The position numbers and the translations under genes were made by a program. Shown piece by piece: positions 35,401-43,999 of a stretch of DNA of 64,000 nt. Under the pieces are notes generated by a model. That model was not told the origin of the DNA. It saw only the letters and a list, made by a program, of their open reading frames with translations, and did not search any database. Each line of letters opens with the position of its first letter. The first letter of the stretch is position 1. The stretch comes from Flavobacterium lipolyticum (GTDB lineage Bacteria > Bacteroidota > Bacteroidia > Flavobacteriales > Flavobacteriaceae): NCBI RefSeq assembly GCF_020905335.1, contig NZ_JAJJMN010000002.1, positions 310,001 to 374,000 of the forward strand. The letters are read 5' to 3'.

Positions 35401-36863
35401 CCAAAAACAGGTTGCGTCCTGTATTGATGACAGCTGCTGTTGCTTCTTTAGGATTTTTACCTATGGCTTTGAGCAATGGCGCAGGAGCAGAGGTACAGCG
35501 TCCGTTGGCCACGGTCGTGATTGGCGGACTGATTACGGCTACTTTGCTTACACTTTTTGTACTTCCTGCGATTTATTTAATGACGTATCATACTAAAGTT
35601 TTTTCTAAGAAAAATAAAAAACATAAGATGGATAAACTGACTTTACTGGTGCTGGCTTTGTTTCTTACGGCTTCCGTACAGGCACAAGATGCACCTATTT
35701 CGCTTGAAGAATCTTTATCAATAGCGATGCAGCACAACAGAAGAATTAAATCTTCTCAATTGAATGAGAGATCAAAAGAACAATTAGAAAAATCTGCTTT
35801 TGATATTCCTAAAACAGCTTTTACTGCCGATTATGGTCAGTTTAATAGCGCTGTAAACGACACCCGTTTTGGGATTAGTCAGACTTTTGCTTTTCCAACA
35901 GTATATGCAAATCAGAAAAAAGTACTGAGAGAGCATCACAATGCCGCAAAAGCAGAATCGCAGCTAACAGTACAGCAGGTTAAGTCGAATGTGAGGAACT
36001 TATTTTATGATTACATCTGGCTCAACAGTAAAAAGGAATTGCTGACTTATGCCGATTCGATTTACAGATTAATGGAACAGAAATCAGAGCTGCGCTATAA
36101 AACAGGAGAAACTACTGTTTTGGAAAAAACCGCTTCTCAATCGGCACGGCAGTTTTATATGAACCAGCTTGCAATGGTGAATAAAGATATCGTCATCACG
36201 CTTAAAACGTTTAATACGGTTCTTCAGGATAGCATGGTTCATGTGCCCGCTTCAGAGACTGTAAAAAATGATTTTATGGTTTCATTACATCAAAGTAAAG
36301 ATACTGCAGAGCTTCCTCAGGTACAACTTTCAATGTACGAAGCAGAAGCGGCAAAATGGAGATGGAGAACGGAACAGTCCAAAATACTCCCTGATATTAC
36401 CATTGGCTATAATAATTTAAGTATCATTGGAACACAAACAAACACTATAGGTAATGATATTTATTACAATGGTAGTCAGAGATTTAATTATTTCAATTTC
36501 GGTTTGTCAGTTCCTCTTTTTTTCGGCAGTCAGTCCGCGCGTAATAAAGCTGCCAAAGTAGATTATGAAGCATATAAAATGCAGGCAGAAACGACAAAGA
36601 TTGAATTGAAGGCAGAGATTGTCAATGCGGTAAATGAAATCGAAAAATACAAAGAAAGCCTTTCCTATTATGAAAATGAAGGATTAAAAAATGCGACAAT
36701 CATTATCGATACTGCCAATAGTCAATTGGAAAATGGAGATATCGATTACCTGCAATGGGTTTTAGTGGTCAATCAGGCGATCACCATAAAAAATGAATAT
36801 TTAGACCGAATTAACGATTACAACAAAGCCGTAATTGATTGGCAAACCCTTAATAATTTATAA
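32484..36863 (+). CDS. CusA/CzcA heavy-metal RND pump fused to TolC-like protein
   Basis: A 1459-residue fusion. Residues 1-1040 are an HME-RND pump: an N-terminal TM (NKLVIGIFTLLWIIYG), porter domains, and the TM4 proton-relay motif LDFGLIVDGAVIIVEA in which the acidic residues are typical of CusA/CzcA. From M1049 a second module begins with its own signal-like segment (LTLLVLALFLTASVQAQD) and continues as a TolC-type outer-membrane factor to the end. No stop or frameshift separates them. This arrangement is common in Bacteroidota. It exports metal cations, Cu/Ag or Co/Zn/Cd, together with the adaptor that follows. Confidence 0.95.
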   Translation: MLNKIIQFSVKNKLVIGIFTLLWIIYGVFEVTRLPIDAVPDITNNQVQIITTAPSLGAEDVERLITFPIEQAISNIPQLKESRSISRFGLSLVTIVFADDTDVYWARQQVAERLQKVEIAENANIPEMAPATTGLGEIYQYVLKPQPGYETKYSLEDLRTIQDWTIRRQLLGTPGIADVATFGGKLKQYEVAVNPSRLKAQNLTIKEVFTALSSNNENTGGAYIEKGPTVLYIRSVGLTRNIKDIQNIIVKNTQAGTPILIKDIAEVKMSSAIRYGALTTDDIGESVGGIVMMLKGENANNVIVKVKKRVAEIEKILPKGLKIEPFLDRTKMVDNAIGTVEKNLIEGALIVVLVLVLFLGNLRAGFIVASVIPLAMLFAIIMMNTFGVSGNLMSLGALDFGLIVDGAVIIVEAILHHIHSAKKYKEIDSISQEEMDKEVTGSAGRMMNAAVFGQIIILIVYLPILSLEGIEGKMFKPMAQTVAFAILGAFILSLTYVPMVSALFISKKISHKPNLSDRIMTKLEFYYERVLSRALQVRKGIVISAFVLFGIALLLFSRMGGEFIPQLEEGDFAVETRLLLGTNLSTTTATIEKISTALKNTYPEVEKVVSRIGSAEIPTDPMPIEGGDMIIVLKDKSEWTSASSFPELADKMTQTVKEVAPGVTTGFQFPVQMRFNELMTGAKQDLVCKIYGEDLDKLAKYAEQLGAISTTVEGATDLYVEKVTGMPQIVIDYDWAEMAKYGIYVSDINQTVNAAFAGAVAGSIYEGEKKFDMVVRVEANGRKDIEDVRNLLIATRSGMQIPLYQVASVKEVEGPNQIQREDAKRRIIVGFNVRGRDVESIVEELQKKVNSQIKFDPGYYITYGGTFENLQQAKSRLGIAVPSALFMILALLYFAFRSFKEGIIIFTAIPLSAIGGVFGLALRDMPFSISAGVGFIALFGVAVLNGIVLISEFNRIHKQGEIIDPLQIIITGTKNRLRPVLMTAAVASLGFLPMALSNGAGAEVQRPLATVVIGGLITATLLTLFVLPAIYLMTYHTKVFSKKNKKHKMDKLTLLVLALFLTASVQAQDAPISLEESLSIAMQHNRRIKSSQLNERSKEQLEKSAFDIPKTAFTADYGQFNSAVNDTRFGISQTFAFPTVYANQKKVLREHHNAAKAESQLTVQQVKSNVRNLFYDYIWLNSKKELLTYADSIYRLMEQKSELRYKTGETTVLEKTASQSARQFYMNQLAMVNKDIVITLKTFNTVLQDSMVHVPASETVKNDFMVSLHQSKDTAELPQVQLSMYEAEAAKWRWRTEQSKILPDITIGYNNLSIIGTQTNTIGNDIYYNGSQRFNYFNFGLSVPLFFGSQSARNKAAKVDYEAYKMQAETTKIELKAEIVNAVNEIEKYKESLSYYENEGLKNATIIIDTANSQLENGDIDYLQWVLVVNQAITIKNEYLDRINDYNKAVIDWQTLNNL

Positions 36864-36867
36864 AATA

Positions 36868-37998
36868 ATGAAAATATATAGCAGTATCATTTTTGTTTTT
36901 CTATGCTTGGTTTCCTGCCAGAGCGATAAAAAAGAACCACAAAGTAAAAAAGTACTAAGACCCGAAAATAGTATTCAATTAAGCGATGCACAGATCAAAA
37001 ATGCAAAATTGGTTGTTGGTCGTCCTAAAGAAAGAACAGTAAAAGGAATATTACAGCTTCAGGGAACAGTGACGGTACCTCCGAAGAGTGTGGTAACAGT
37101 GAGTATTCCTTTAGGAGGTTACATCAAAAAAACGGATTTAATGACAGGTATGCATGTTAGAAAAGGGCAAGTATTGGCGGTAGTCGAGGACATGCAATAC
37201 ATACAATTGCAACAGGATTATCTTACCGCGAAAGAAAAATTTCAATTGGCCCAAAGTGAGTTTAACCGACAAAAGGAACTTAATGTTAAGAAAGCAAGTA
37301 GTGATAAACTATTGGAACAGACTGCAACTGAGATGCAGACACAACACATTTATATGTCATCATTAGCCCAAAAACTAGGGTTGTTAGGGATTAATGTCAA
37401 AAAACTAACCGCTTCAACAATAAGCAAAACAGTTGTGATTCATTCACCAATCAATGGGTTGGTTGCTAAGATTAATGTGAATGTGGGAAAATACATTTCA
37501 GCGACCGACATGCTTTTTGAGTTAATCGAAATGAGCGACATTGTCCTGATGATGAATGTTTTCGAAAAAGACATACAGCTGCTTTCAGTCGGGCAGGTTG
37601 TTACGGCTTTCACTAATGCGAATCCGTCTAAAAAGTATCAGGCAAAAATTGCTTATATCAATCAAAGTCTAAATGATGATCGTGCGGCAGAGGTGATTTG
37701 TAAAGTGAATCAATACGAAAGTTCGCTAATACCGGGACTTTTTATTAATGCCGAGGCAGAGTTTGACAATGCAAAAGCGCTTACAGTTCCGGATGATGCT
37801 GTGGTAAGATGGCAGGGTAAGTTTTTTGTTTTTTTGAAGGCTGGTGCGTACAGTTTTAAAATGGTTCCCGTTGAATTGGGTACTGCCAGTCAGGGATACC
37901 GTCAGATTAAATCTTCGGCTATCAATACCTCTTCGGCTGTTGTAATCAAAAATGCTTATACGCTGCTGATGGCTTTTAGAAATGGAGGAGAGCAGTAG
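36868..37998 (+). CDS. RND periplasmic adaptor lipoprotein (CusB/CzcB-like)
   Basis: A 376-residue membrane-fusion protein. The ATG at 36868, four bases after the pump stop codon, is preferred over an earlier in-frame TTG because it gives a proper lipoprotein signal (IFVFLCLVSCQSDKK). A barrel-sandwich hybrid with a helical hairpin is visible (GGYIKKTDLMTGMHVRKGQ, LQQDYLTAKEKFQLAQSEF, VVIHSPINGLVAKINVNVG). It links the inner-membrane pump with the TolC-like portion. Transcription of the set ends at the strong hairpin 17 bp downstream. Confidence 0.93.
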   Translation: MKIYSSIIFVFLCLVSCQSDKKEPQSKKVLRPENSIQLSDAQIKNAKLVVGRPKERTVKGILQLQGTVTVPPKSVVTVSIPLGGYIKKTDLMTGMHVRKGQVLAVVEDMQYIQLQQDYLTAKEKFQLAQSEFNRQKELNVKKASSDKLLEQTATEMQTQHIYMSSLAQKLGLLGINVKKLTASTISKTVVIHSPINGLVAKINVNVGKYISATDMLFELIEMSDIVLMMNVFEKDIQLLSVGQVVTAFTNANPSKKYQAKIAYINQSLNDDRAAEVICKVNQYESSLIPGLFINAEAEFDNAKALTVPDDAVVRWQGKFFVFLKAGAYSFKMVPVELGTASQGYRQIKSSAINTSSAVVIKNAYTLLMAFRNGGEQ

Positions 37999-38014
37999 GT
38001 TGTAGTTAAGAAAA

Positions 38015-38050
38015 ATCCCCCAGTTTCAAAAGGGACTGAAACTGGGGGAT
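38015..38050. terminator. Bidirectional terminator between efflux and receptor genes
   Basis: A perfect 14-bp stem ATCCCCCAGTTTCA/TGAAACTGGGGGAT with an 8-nt loop, flanked by A-runs on both sides. It serves the convergent adaptor (plus strand) and TonB receptor (minus strand) genes. Confidence 0.88.
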
Positions 38051-38073
38051 AATAAAAAAATAAAACACAATCT

Positions 38074-41000
38074 TTAGAACGTATACCTCACTCCAAATTG
38101 TCCTTGGAATCTTGAGGCTAACTGATCTACAGTATAAGGTGATGTCGAAGGTTTTTGGAACGTATAAGTTGGATCGCCAGTAGCAACTCCGCCTAAGTTT
38201 CCTGATTTTGTTAACCCAAGATTTGCTGTTGAATTGTAGGTGTTCGGAACAAAGTAACTTCTTCCCCAATCTTTATTAATCAGGTTTCCGACATTTGCTA
38301 TGCTGAATGAAAGCTGTAAAGTACCTGCTTTAGCAATTTTGATTTCATCCATTAGTTTCAGGTCAGCTTGTATGTTCCATGGTGTAGTGGCACCGTTTCT
38401 TTCCGTGAAGTTTCCTCTTCTGCTTTTCAAATAATCATTTCCATTAATAAAAGCTTCGTAATCTGCTACCTGTTGTGCTGCTGTAGCCGATGGAACTCCT
38501 GCTGCATTCACACCAATGTATTTCGCTGCTTCTGCGGCATCCTTGAAGATATAAGCCAATCCTGCTGCCTGACCCGTTCCTGCAATAGTGGAGTTTACAA
38601 ATCCCCATGAAAACGGATTTCCGGATTGAGCATTGAAATATACATTTGCTGAGAACGTATTGTTATCGGCCACTTTTACGGCATATCCAACATTAGAAAC
38701 AATTCTGTGCTTGATGTTGAAGTTGGATGTTGCTAACTGAGGATTATTTGGTGTTAACGACTGGTTCATCTGGAAATTACTTTCCATCGAGTTACGGATT
38801 CCGTTAGTAATATCTTTAGAATTTCCGTAGGTATAAGCGACCATAAAATTAAGACCAAAATCATACGTTTTTGAGATCATCTCCGTAATACTGTATCGGT
38901 ATCCTTTGTTGGTGTTTGATAATAAATACGCATTTGAAAAAGCAGGATTTATATTGGCTGCATAAATGGGCATCTGATGATTGGTATCATAAGAAAAATA
39001 AGTTGGGTTATCAGTCTTATTGACTTGTTGAAATTCAAGATCACGAATTACTTTGGTATAAATACCTTCGGTGGTAAATTTATAACCGTTGATGATTTTA
39101 TCGATGGCAAGTGAGTTTCTCAACACTGCCGGCATTTTAAATTTGTTATCCACTAAATCGGCCTGTACTTTTGGCGTTGCATCATGATAACCGTTTAATC
39201 CGTTTGCTGCCAAAGGATCTCCCGCTGTAGCAACTTGTGCCGGGCTAAGGTTATTTTTGTCATAACTTCCGTAACCTACACCATCATTGTAGTAAGCATA
39301 TCCCAGCCATGCAAATGGAATTCTTCCTGTAAATACTCCTGATCCGCCACGAATAACAAGTGTTTTGTCTTCGTCAACATTATATGTAAATCCAATTCTT
39401 GGAGAAACTAATGCTGTACTGAAGAAGTTGTTTTTAATCTGACTTAAGGGAGTGTAGGAGTAAGTGTTACCGTAATTTGGATCAGCCGGAGAGTTTTGTA
39501 CCTGCGGGCTTAATTTTGGTTTATTAGGCAGGTCTGTATAATCAATTCTCACACCAGGAGTAACTTTAAGTTTGTTGCCAATTCTAATTTCATCCTGTAC
39601 ATAAACACTGTAAAGATTTACTTTAAACTGTGCATAAGGATTGTTAAAGATTTGGTCTCTTGAAGAACCGTCAAAAGGATAGGTTCCACGAACACGGGTA
39701 GGAAGTTTGTTGTAGAAATCTGCCAGAGATTTGTAGGATACTCTTCCGTTAAGGGCATTTACGAATCCGTAATTGATGTCGTAGAACTCATTGTGTGTAC
39801 CGAACAATAAGGTATGATTTCCGGTTTTGTAGGTAAGGTTATCTGTGATTTCGGCAGTATTTTGTTTCATGTTAAATACGGTTGCTTCACGATCGTTTCC
39901 TAAAAAGATGGTTCCGCCATTATATCCAATTTCGGTTTGTGGAAACATGATATTACCTGATTTTGGATCTCGATAATCTTTGATAGCCGAGTAACTGGCG
40001 ATGAACGAGTTAGACCACTGGCTGTTAAAATGACTTTTAAGTTCTAAAACGGTACTGATAGATTGGTTTTTTTGCGTGAAATCCATGCTGGAGAATCTGA
40101 AATTTGCCGCATCACGCTCTAAGTTGGAAGCTTGCGAGATCACGGTGTTGTTTCGCAACGATAACGAATGTTTTTCGTTAATTTTCCAGTCTAATTTGTT
40201 GAAGAATTTTTGGCTTTTTGCAAAGTTGTTGTACCCACCGAAAGTTCCGGTATCAAATCCGTAGTTTGTTTTTACGAAGTCTGAGATTTGCTGAGCGGTA
40301 GTGTTGTCTACCAATGAAGTCAGTTTTCCGTTAGAATCAGTTTGTCCAGCATTGTAAAATATAGGATCAGTTCTTTCGGCATATTCCATATTCGTAAAGA
40401 AGAACAACTTATCTTTTACGATCGGTAAACCCAATCGGAATCCAATTTGATAATCACCAAAAGAGTTTGGCATTTTAGAACCGTCACCGGCATTGTTACG
40501 GCCTGTAATAGCCGCGTTTCTTCCGTAACTGTAAATCGATCCCGTAACATTGTTGCTGCCGCTTCTGGTAACAGCATTAACGCTTCCTCCTAATAAGTTA
40601 CCTAATTTAATATCGTAAGGAGCAATATACACCTGAATATCCTGTATCGCATCAAGACTTATAGAGTTGGAACGTGTACTGCTTCCCGGCATTCCTGAAG
40701 TTCCTGATTGTCCCCCTAAAGACGGACTAAAACCGATCGCATCATTGTTGATCGAACCGTCGATCGTGACGTTGTTGTATCTGAAATTGGTACCGGCAAA
40801 AGAGTTGTTGGAACTTTGCGGAACTAATTTTGTCACATCCTGAATCCCGCGATTGATTAACGGAAGACCATTGACCTGTTTTTCATTAATGTTCGTTCCG
40901 TTATTTTTAGAAGAGGGTTTAGAACTTGTAATCACAACTTCTTCCAGTACATTGTTGTCTGCTTTGCCAACCACTATCACCGGCAGGTCATTATCGCCGA

Positions 41001-41289
41001 GTGCTAAGTGTATTTGTGCGTTGGAGTAGTCTTTAGTAGCAGAACTTTTAATTTCTAATTCGTAAGGTCCGCCGGCATTTAAATTTTCGAAACTAAATCT
41101 ACCTTGTTTGTCTGTTACAGCTTTGTACACTGCATTAGTAGGTAAATGAGTTAAAGTAACTTCTGCACCCGTAAGCGGGCTTGTACCATCATTAACTTTT
41201 GCAGATAATGAAGAGGTAGTAATCTGAGCAAAAATGTTTCCCATAACAAGGAGCATTACAGCCGAAAAAATGAGTTTTAGTTTTGTCAT
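38074..41289 (-). CDS. Oar-like TonB-dependent receptor
   Basis: A 1071-residue outer-membrane protein. Signal peptide about 1-21 (VMGNIFA-Q), carboxypeptidase-regulatory-like domain about 25-105 (GAEVTLTHLPTNAVYKAVTD), then a plug with VLEEVVITSSKPS and IQDVQVYIAPYDIKLGN-type text (cited as IQDIQVYIAPYDIKLG). The barrel is long and ends RFQGQFGVRYTF. The pattern (GLPLINRGIQDVTKLVPQS, IDGSINNDAIG) fits the Oar/OmpA-related TonB receptors of Bacteroidota, whose cargo is often peptide or protein-like and usually unknown. It has its own promoter region (41290-41583, nothing notable). Confidence 0.9.
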   Translation of the reverse strand: MTKLKLIFSAVMLLVMGNIFAQITTSSLSAKVNDGTSPLTGAEVTLTHLPTNAVYKAVTDKQGRFSFENLNAGGPYELEIKSSATKDYSNAQIHLALGDNDLPVIVVGKADNNVLEEVVITSSKPSSKNNGTNINEKQVNGLPLINRGIQDVTKLVPQSSNNSFAGTNFRYNNVTIDGSINNDAIGFSPSLGGQSGTSGMPGSSTRSNSISLDAIQDIQVYIAPYDIKLGNLLGGSVNAVTRSGSNNVTGSIYSYGRNAAITGRNNAGDGSKMPNSFGDYQIGFRLGLPIVKDKLFFFTNMEYAERTDPIFYNAGQTDSNGKLTSLVDNTTAQQISDFVKTNYGFDTGTFGGYNNFAKSQKFFNKLDWKINEKHSLSLRNNTVISQASNLERDAANFRFSSMDFTQKNQSISTVLELKSHFNSQWSNSFIASYSAIKDYRDPKSGNIMFPQTEIGYNGGTIFLGNDREATVFNMKQNTAEITDNLTYKTGNHTLLFGTHNEFYDINYGFVNALNGRVSYKSLADFYNKLPTRVRGTYPFDGSSRDQIFNNPYAQFKVNLYSVYVQDEIRIGNKLKVTPGVRIDYTDLPNKPKLSPQVQNSPADPNYGNTYSYTPLSQIKNNFFSTALVSPRIGFTYNVDEDKTLVIRGGSGVFTGRIPFAWLGYAYYNDGVGYGSYDKNNLSPAQVATAGDPLAANGLNGYHDATPKVQADLVDNKFKMPAVLRNSLAIDKIINGYKFTTEGIYTKVIRDLEFQQVNKTDNPTYFSYDTNHQMPIYAANINPAFSNAYLLSNTNKGYRYSITEMISKTYDFGLNFMVAYTYGNSKDITNGIRNSMESNFQMNQSLTPNNPQLATSNFNIKHRIVSNVGYAVKVADNNTFSANVYFNAQSGNPFSWGFVNSTIAGTGQAAGLAYIFKDAAEAAKYIGVNAAGVPSATAAQQVADYEAFINGNDYLKSRRGNFTERNGATTPWNIQADLKLMDEIKIAKAGTLQLSFSIANVGNLINKDWGRSYFVPNTYNSTANLGLTKSGNLGGVATGDPTYTFQKPSTSPYTVDQLASRFQGQFGVRYTF

Positions 41290-41583
41290 TGATTTTTGAG
41301 TTTTTATTTGACAAAGAAACTCAGTTTGCTCCGATCGGATTTAACGCTTTTGTTAACTTAAAATGATAAAAATAGTTAGTGTTAACTTAAAATGATCAAG
41401 CCGTTAGGTTTGTAGAATCTTTTAGGTCTTTAAAATCAATGATTTGTGTAAATCATTAAAAATAAACGGATTAGAGTTGTATTTAAAGTAGATTAAAGAA
41501 AGATTAGAGTGTTAAGTAAAGGTTACCAACTGGAAAAACAGATTGGATTAAGGTTTGTAAAAACAGCAGAGAAACGAATCAGA

Positions 41584-42951
41584 TTATGGAAATACTAAGG
41601 TAACAGAAGTACCTTTTCCAACTTCAGAATCTACTCTAACATGAATATCATGCAGTTTGAGTATCTGCATGGTAATGAAGAGACCTAAACCTTGTCCTTG
41701 TATGTGACGGGTATGATCGCTTCTGAAAAAAAGATCAAAAATAGATTCTTTGTCCTGTTCTGAAATTCCGGAGCCCTGATCTGTAATTTGTATTAAAAGT
41801 TTATGGTGCTCAGAGAAAGTTAAAACATTTACCGGTTTTGGAGATGAAAACTTGATCGCATTGTCTAAAATATTGTAAAGGGCTATAAAAAGCATATGTT
41901 TATTGGCATGAACCGAAAGTAAATTTTCACGATCGGCCAAAGCACTTAGATCTACCGATACTTTAGATTCGGGGTATTCAATTGCTTTTTTCTCCAGTAC
42001 ATTCCATAGTATTTCATCAATTCTTATGGTTTCCATTTGCTGAGGTTCAGACAACTGAAGTCCCGATAGTACCAGAAGACCATCTAAGGTTGATTTTAAA
42101 TGCAGTGTGTCTTTTTTAAGAGATTTTAAAATTTCTTCATATTGCTCGTTGGTTCTGGGTTGTTGCAGGGATACGTCAATATCACCAATGATGATGGTCA
42201 AGGGAGTTTTGAGCTCGTGTGAGGCGTTTTTTAGAAAATTTTTCTGCGTCATCACACCGGTTTCAAGTCTTTCTAAGAGATAATTGAAAGTGGTTACAAG
42301 TTCTTTAATTTCATCTTTTTCCTGAGCTTGCTGCACTTCTAATCTCGAATGCAGATTTTCGGTGGTGATGGTATTTACTTTTGCAATGACTTCTTTAAAA
42401 GGACGGAAGGTTTGTTTGGCTAAAAATGTCCCCAAAAGATAGTTTAGAGGAATACCTGCCAGGTAAAAAAGGATAAACATTAGACCCAAAATCTCAAGCT
42501 GTCGGTTACCCGTGTGATTGATACCAGAGACTACAATTATAAAATCCCCTTGATTGTCTTTGTAAAATAAACCTACAAACTGCCTGTTTTTTATGGTAAA
42601 CGATTCTATTTTATTTTTTACAATACTATTCAGTTCATGGTCGCTAAGCTCAATATCAATTGAATCTTTTAAGTATAATTTTTTGGTTTTAGCATCGTAA
42701 ACCCGAATGGATTCATTGTTGATTCGGTGGTACTGAACTTCAATCTGATGGTATCGTTCGTTTGTGAATTCTTTTATTTCATCCTTCTTAAAATAAAATA
42801 AAGCAGCAGTCAAGGCATGATCTTCGAGATTGTCATAGTAAAGGTCTTTCATATGACTTCTGAAAAGCAGGAATGATCCGGTCATGAGTAATCCGACGAT
42901 AAAAGCAAAAAGCAACGTAGAATTTACTGCTAATTTTTTTTTTAGATTCAT
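41584..42951 (-). CDS. Two-component sensor kinase (CusS/HAMP type)
   Basis: A 455-residue membrane kinase. TM1 is at about 10-30, a periplasmic sensor at 31-160, TM2 at about 155-175 and a HAMP domain at about 180-235. The HisKA site is NASHELKTPL with phosphoacceptor H245. The HATPase has NILDNAIKFS, DQGSGISEQDKESIFDLFFR and GQGLGLFITMQILK. It lies downstream of its OmpR-type regulator, separated by 332 bp that is mostly a heptamer array. The nearby CusA pump makes metal sensing attractive, but they are not in one operon. Confidence 0.92.
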   Translation of the reverse strand: MNLKKKLAVNSTLLFAFIVGLLMTGSFLLFRSHMKDLYYDNLEDHALTAALFYFKKDEIKEFTNERYHQIEVQYHRINNESIRVYDAKTKKLYLKDSIDIELSDHELNSIVKNKIESFTIKNRQFVGLFYKDNQGDFIIVVSGINHTGNRQLEILGLMFILFYLAGIPLNYLLGTFLAKQTFRPFKEVIAKVNTITTENLHSRLEVQQAQEKDEIKELVTTFNYLLERLETGVMTQKNFLKNASHELKTPLTIIIGDIDVSLQQPRTNEQYEEILKSLKKDTLHLKSTLDGLLVLSGLQLSEPQQMETIRIDEILWNVLEKKAIEYPESKVSVDLSALADRENLLSVHANKHMLFIALYNILDNAIKFSSPKPVNVLTFSEHHKLLIQITDQGSGISEQDKESIFDLFFRSDHTRHIQGQGLGLFITMQILKLHDIHVRVDSEVGKGTSVTLVFP

Positions 42952-43071
42952 AACGCTTTAGGTCTGTTTTTAATATATGGGAACATAATTCAAAATAAGT
43001 GGGTATTTATTTCCTCTCGCAGATTGCTTCGCCTGTTCCCTATCGCTCGGGTTAGCAGATTCAGCAGATTT

Positions 43072-43283
43072 TTACTCTTCACTCTTTACTCTTTACTCTT
43101 TACTCTTTACTCTTTGCTCTTTACTCTTTACTCTTTACTCTTTACTCTTTACTCTTTACTCTTTACTCTTTACTCTTTACTCTTTACTCTTTACTCTTTG
43201 CTCTTTACTCTTTACTCTTTGCTCTTTACTCTTTGCTCTTCACTCTTCACTCTTCACTCTTCACTCTTCACTCTTTACTCTTT
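43072..43283. repeat. Period-7 array E (ACTCTTT units) between regulator and kinase
   Basis: About 30 nearly perfect heptamers ACTCTTT, with variants GCTCTTT and ACTCTTC, end exactly at the response-regulator stop codon (TGA, 43284-43286). On the transcribed strand the unit is AAAGAGT. The array is the most regular of the set in this window and lies inside what should be a two-component operon. The plus-strand ORF across it (SLLFTLY repeats) is an artefact of the period. Confidence 0.95.
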
Positions 43284-43967
43284 TCAACTCTTCTGCTTCA
43301 ACATATACCCCGTTCCTTTTATGGTATGAATGAGCGGAGTGGGGAAGTTCTTGTCGATTTTATTTCGCAGATAATTAATGTACACGTCAACAGTATTGGA
43401 GGTACTGTCAAAATCAATGTTCCAGACCGCTTGTGCAATGGCCACTCTTGACAAGGCAGTTTCGCGATTTTTCATAAAGAAAATCAGGAGTTTGAGTTCT
43501 CTTGATGAAAGGTTGAGCTCTTTGCCGTCTCTTGTGGCACTTTGTTCTTTCATATTGATTTCGATTCCGGCATAGGACTGAAAATCGAGAATTCCGGTAC
43601 TGAATTCGGCACGACGAAGCTGTGCATTAATTCGGGCCAAAAGTTCTTCAAACAAAAAGGGTTTGGCGAGATAATCGTCGGCTCCGGATTGTAAACCTTT
43701 TACTTTTTCCTGTGGTGTATCAAGTGCACTTAAAATAAGTATGGGTACAATAATTTTTCTGCTTCGTAAAACTTCGCAAACTTCAAAGCCGGTAATGTCC
43801 GGAAGCATGATATCAAGGATAATGATATTGTACTCGTTTTGCATGACCTCTTTGATGGCTTCAAAACCTTTGGTAATGGTTTTAACTTCATACAAATGTT
43901 CTTCTAATCCTCTTGTGATAAATGATGCCACTCTGGGATCATCTTCAACTAATAACACTCTGTTCAT
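43284..43967 (-). CDS. OmpR/PhoB-type response regulator
   Basis: A 227-residue regulator. The ATG at 43967 (MNRVLLVEDD) is chosen over an upstream in-frame start that would add 16 unconserved residues and overlap the bestrophin gene. The receiver domain has D9-D10, phosphoacceptor D52 (IIILDIMLPD) and K in LAKPF. The winged-helix Trans_reg_C domain follows (LSSRELKLLIFFMKN, VDVYINYLRNKID, HTIKGTGYML). It pairs with the kinase encoded downstream. Targets are unknown. Confidence 0.93.
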   Translation of the reverse strand: MNRVLLVEDDPRVASFITRGLEEHLYEVKTITKGFEAIKEVMQNEYNIIILDIMLPDITGFEVCEVLRSRKIIVPILILSALDTPQEKVKGLQSGADDYLAKPFLFEELLARINAQLRRAEFSTGILDFQSYAGIEINMKEQSATRDGKELNLSSRELKLLIFFMKNRETALSRVAIAQAVWNIDFDSTSNTVDVYINYLRNKIDKNFPTPLIHTIKGTGYMLKQKS

Positions 43968-43999
43968 ATTCGAAATATAATGGAGGAGTGACTCCTCTT

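Noticed and set aside
35620..35640. Frameshift or misassembly joining CusA and TolC genes
   Set aside because: The frame is continuous, both halves are intact, and CusA-TolC fusions of this size are usual in Bacteroidota.
43024..43329. Plus-strand 101-residue ORF rich in SLLFTLY repeats
   Set aside because: It is array E read as protein and overlaps the 3' end of the response regulator. No start signal or function supports it.
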